DNA of 64,000 nucleotides, taken from NCBI GenBank assembly GCA_002842755.1, contig PHDU01000001.1, positions 1-64,000 on the forward strand, read 5' to 3'. Source of the stretch: Bacteroidetes bacterium HGW-Bacteroidetes-1. GTDB lineage: Bacteria > Bacteroidota > Bacteroidia > Bacteroidales > F082. The notes under the pieces are model-generated. The model did not search any database. It was not told the origin of the DNA and worked only from the letters and a program-made list of their open reading frames with translations. Positions 62,685-64,000 of this stretch are shown here, piece after piece. The translations under genes and the position numbers were made by a program. Each line of letters starts with the position of its first letter. Position 1 is the stretch's first letter.

Positions 62685-63772
62685 GGTGTCTTAATGATAA
62701 ACTTTTGTCTCATGCTTTCTCCGTTAAAATTTACTTCAAGAAAATAAATTCCGGTGGACTGCCCTGACAACTGCCATGGCAGCCGATATGTATTACAGCC
62801 TTCTTCTAAGATAAAATCTGAAGTCTCAAATACACATGTTCCTTGCAGGTTACTAACTCTGATCAGTGCTTTCCCGAGAAAATTGCTGCATACATTAAAA
62901 TACATCTCGCTTTCCGATGGATTAGGAAATACTTTTAGAACAGTGTTGGTCATCAATTCATTTGTACCAACGGTAAGATCCCTTATGGAATCCTTATAAA
63001 CCACAATTGTCCCAAGTAAATCATCCAATGTACAATGAAGCAAAGGAATGTCCTGATTTTTTCCAATCCATTTGTATTCAATATAATTACGCTCTACTCT
63101 TGTTCCCAGTCCAATAGTATCTATGAAGACACTATCAATTTCAAATACAGTAGATTTTAAGCGCAGAACATCAAAGTTCCCAAAAGGAGTTTTGAGAATT
63201 CCCCAACCATCGACAACATTACTGCGTTCGCGCTGAACAGAAATATATCCAATACCTGCAAGGGCAAACTCCAAATCGGCATTTGATTCAAAAGTGTCGC
63301 CCATGCTCATGGGGAAATTGTATAATACGTCAGGCGATGTAAATTTCAGTGGAAGTGGAATTCCTGATATTATTAAGCCATATCCGAAATCACGGAATGA
63401 TGAAGTTGTATTGCTAAAAAACTGATAAGCATCGTCAATTGGTAAGCCAGCTAAAAGCGTCTCTGTATTCACGCGCCAGGCAAGATTAGCGCTTGCAAGA
63501 AAAGAAGGCCAAAAGAAAAACGGTGTTTGTAAAACCGTCTTTACAGTATCAAGCCGTTGATTTTCCGGATACAATGAAGGATAATCCCAAACATAATTCT
63601 CGCCAGTTTGAGCAAAATCAATTGTTGTCGGATTCAAGGAAATACTGGTACGAAGCGTATCACCACTTGAAGGCATATCACTTGAAACAATAGTAATTTG
63701 AGAAAATACTGGTGAAATGAAAGCTATTATGATTGCAGAGAAAAGTGCAATAAATTTAGATTTGTTTATCAT
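62681..63772 (-). CDS. secreted protein with T9SS C-terminal sorting domain
   Basis: signal peptide; VFPNPSESEMYFNV...STGIYFLEVNFNGESMRQKFIIKTP. Confidence 0.8.
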   Translation of the reverse strand: MINKSKFIALFSAIIIAFISPVFSQITIVSSDMPSSGDTLRTSISLNPTTIDFAQTGENYVWDYPSLYPENQRLDTVKTVLQTPFFFWPSFLASANLAWRVNTETLLAGLPIDDAYQFFSNTTSSFRDFGYGLIISGIPLPLKFTSPDVLYNFPMSMGDTFESNADLEFALAGIGYISVQRERSNVVDGWGILKTPFGNFDVLRLKSTVFEIDSVFIDTIGLGTRVERNYIEYKWIGKNQDIPLLHCTLDDLLGTIVVYKDSIRDLTVGTNELMTNTVLKVFPNPSESEMYFNVCSNFLGKALIRVSNLQGTCVFETSDFILEEGCNTYRLPWQLSGQSTGIYFLEVNFNGESMRQKFIIKTP

Positions 63773-64000
63773 TTATTTAATTGTTTTTTGTTTTTTTTAC
63801 GTGTGAATAATTCCCCAAATTGATCAAACTCCTGACGGAAGGAAACACCAATACCCTGTGTAAATGGACTATAGTTATCAAAAGCACTCGAATTAAGCCA
63901 GGTATTATAGTTTGAATGATTAAACGCTTTGAGACGCAATCGTCCATCAGGGGTAATTTTAACACTAATATCAACATCTCCAACAATATTGCTCACATTT
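63769..64000 (-). CDS. C-terminal part of TamB-like translocation/assembly module protein (continues beyond window)
   Basis: YSPFTQGIGVSFRQEFDQFGELF typical TamB-family C-terminus; open at window edge. Confidence 0.65.
   Translation of the reverse strand, partial: NVSNIVGDVDISVKITPDGRLRLKAFNHSNYNTWLNSSAFDNYSPFTQGIGVSFRQEFDQFGELFTRKKNKKQLNK

Overview
This is a 64 kb Bacteroidetes-like chromosome segment. Supporting signs are T9SS-type C-terminal domains, TAnnTTTG promoter boxes and family-level protein resemblance. The left end (1-6.6 kb) is a type II (II-C-like) CRISPR-Cas module on the minus strand: cas9, an inserted Y1/RAYT-type transposase, cas1 and cas2. A recognisable tracrRNA is divergent from cas9 on the plus strand. 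No repeat-spacer array lies inside the window, so it is probably just past the left edge or absent. Three oddities stand out there. (a) A 10-codon 5' remnant of a second cas1 lies immediately after cas9; it is protein-identical to the intact cas1 start but synonymously different in 6 of 10 codons. (b) A RAYT-like gene separates that remnant from the intact cas1. (c) A 51-nt near-perfect palindrome lies in frame inside the RAYT gene and encodes nearly the same stop-free 17-aa peptide on both strands. The rest is an NAD-linked group 3d-like [NiFe]-hydrogenase operon with a DHOD-like tail gene, DnaB, nuclease genes, sucC, a large TPR-type repeat protein, an RSH protein with a degraded hydrolase motif, floA/nfeD/clpS, a cobalamin-riboswitch operon with TonB receptor and surface propeller proteins, a tRNA-tuf-tRNA-secE-nusG-rplKAJL-rpoBC block, a UvrD/AddA-like helicase, a T9SS protein and a truncated TamB-like ORF. 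All calls come from reading the sequence and the ORF track; no database search was run.
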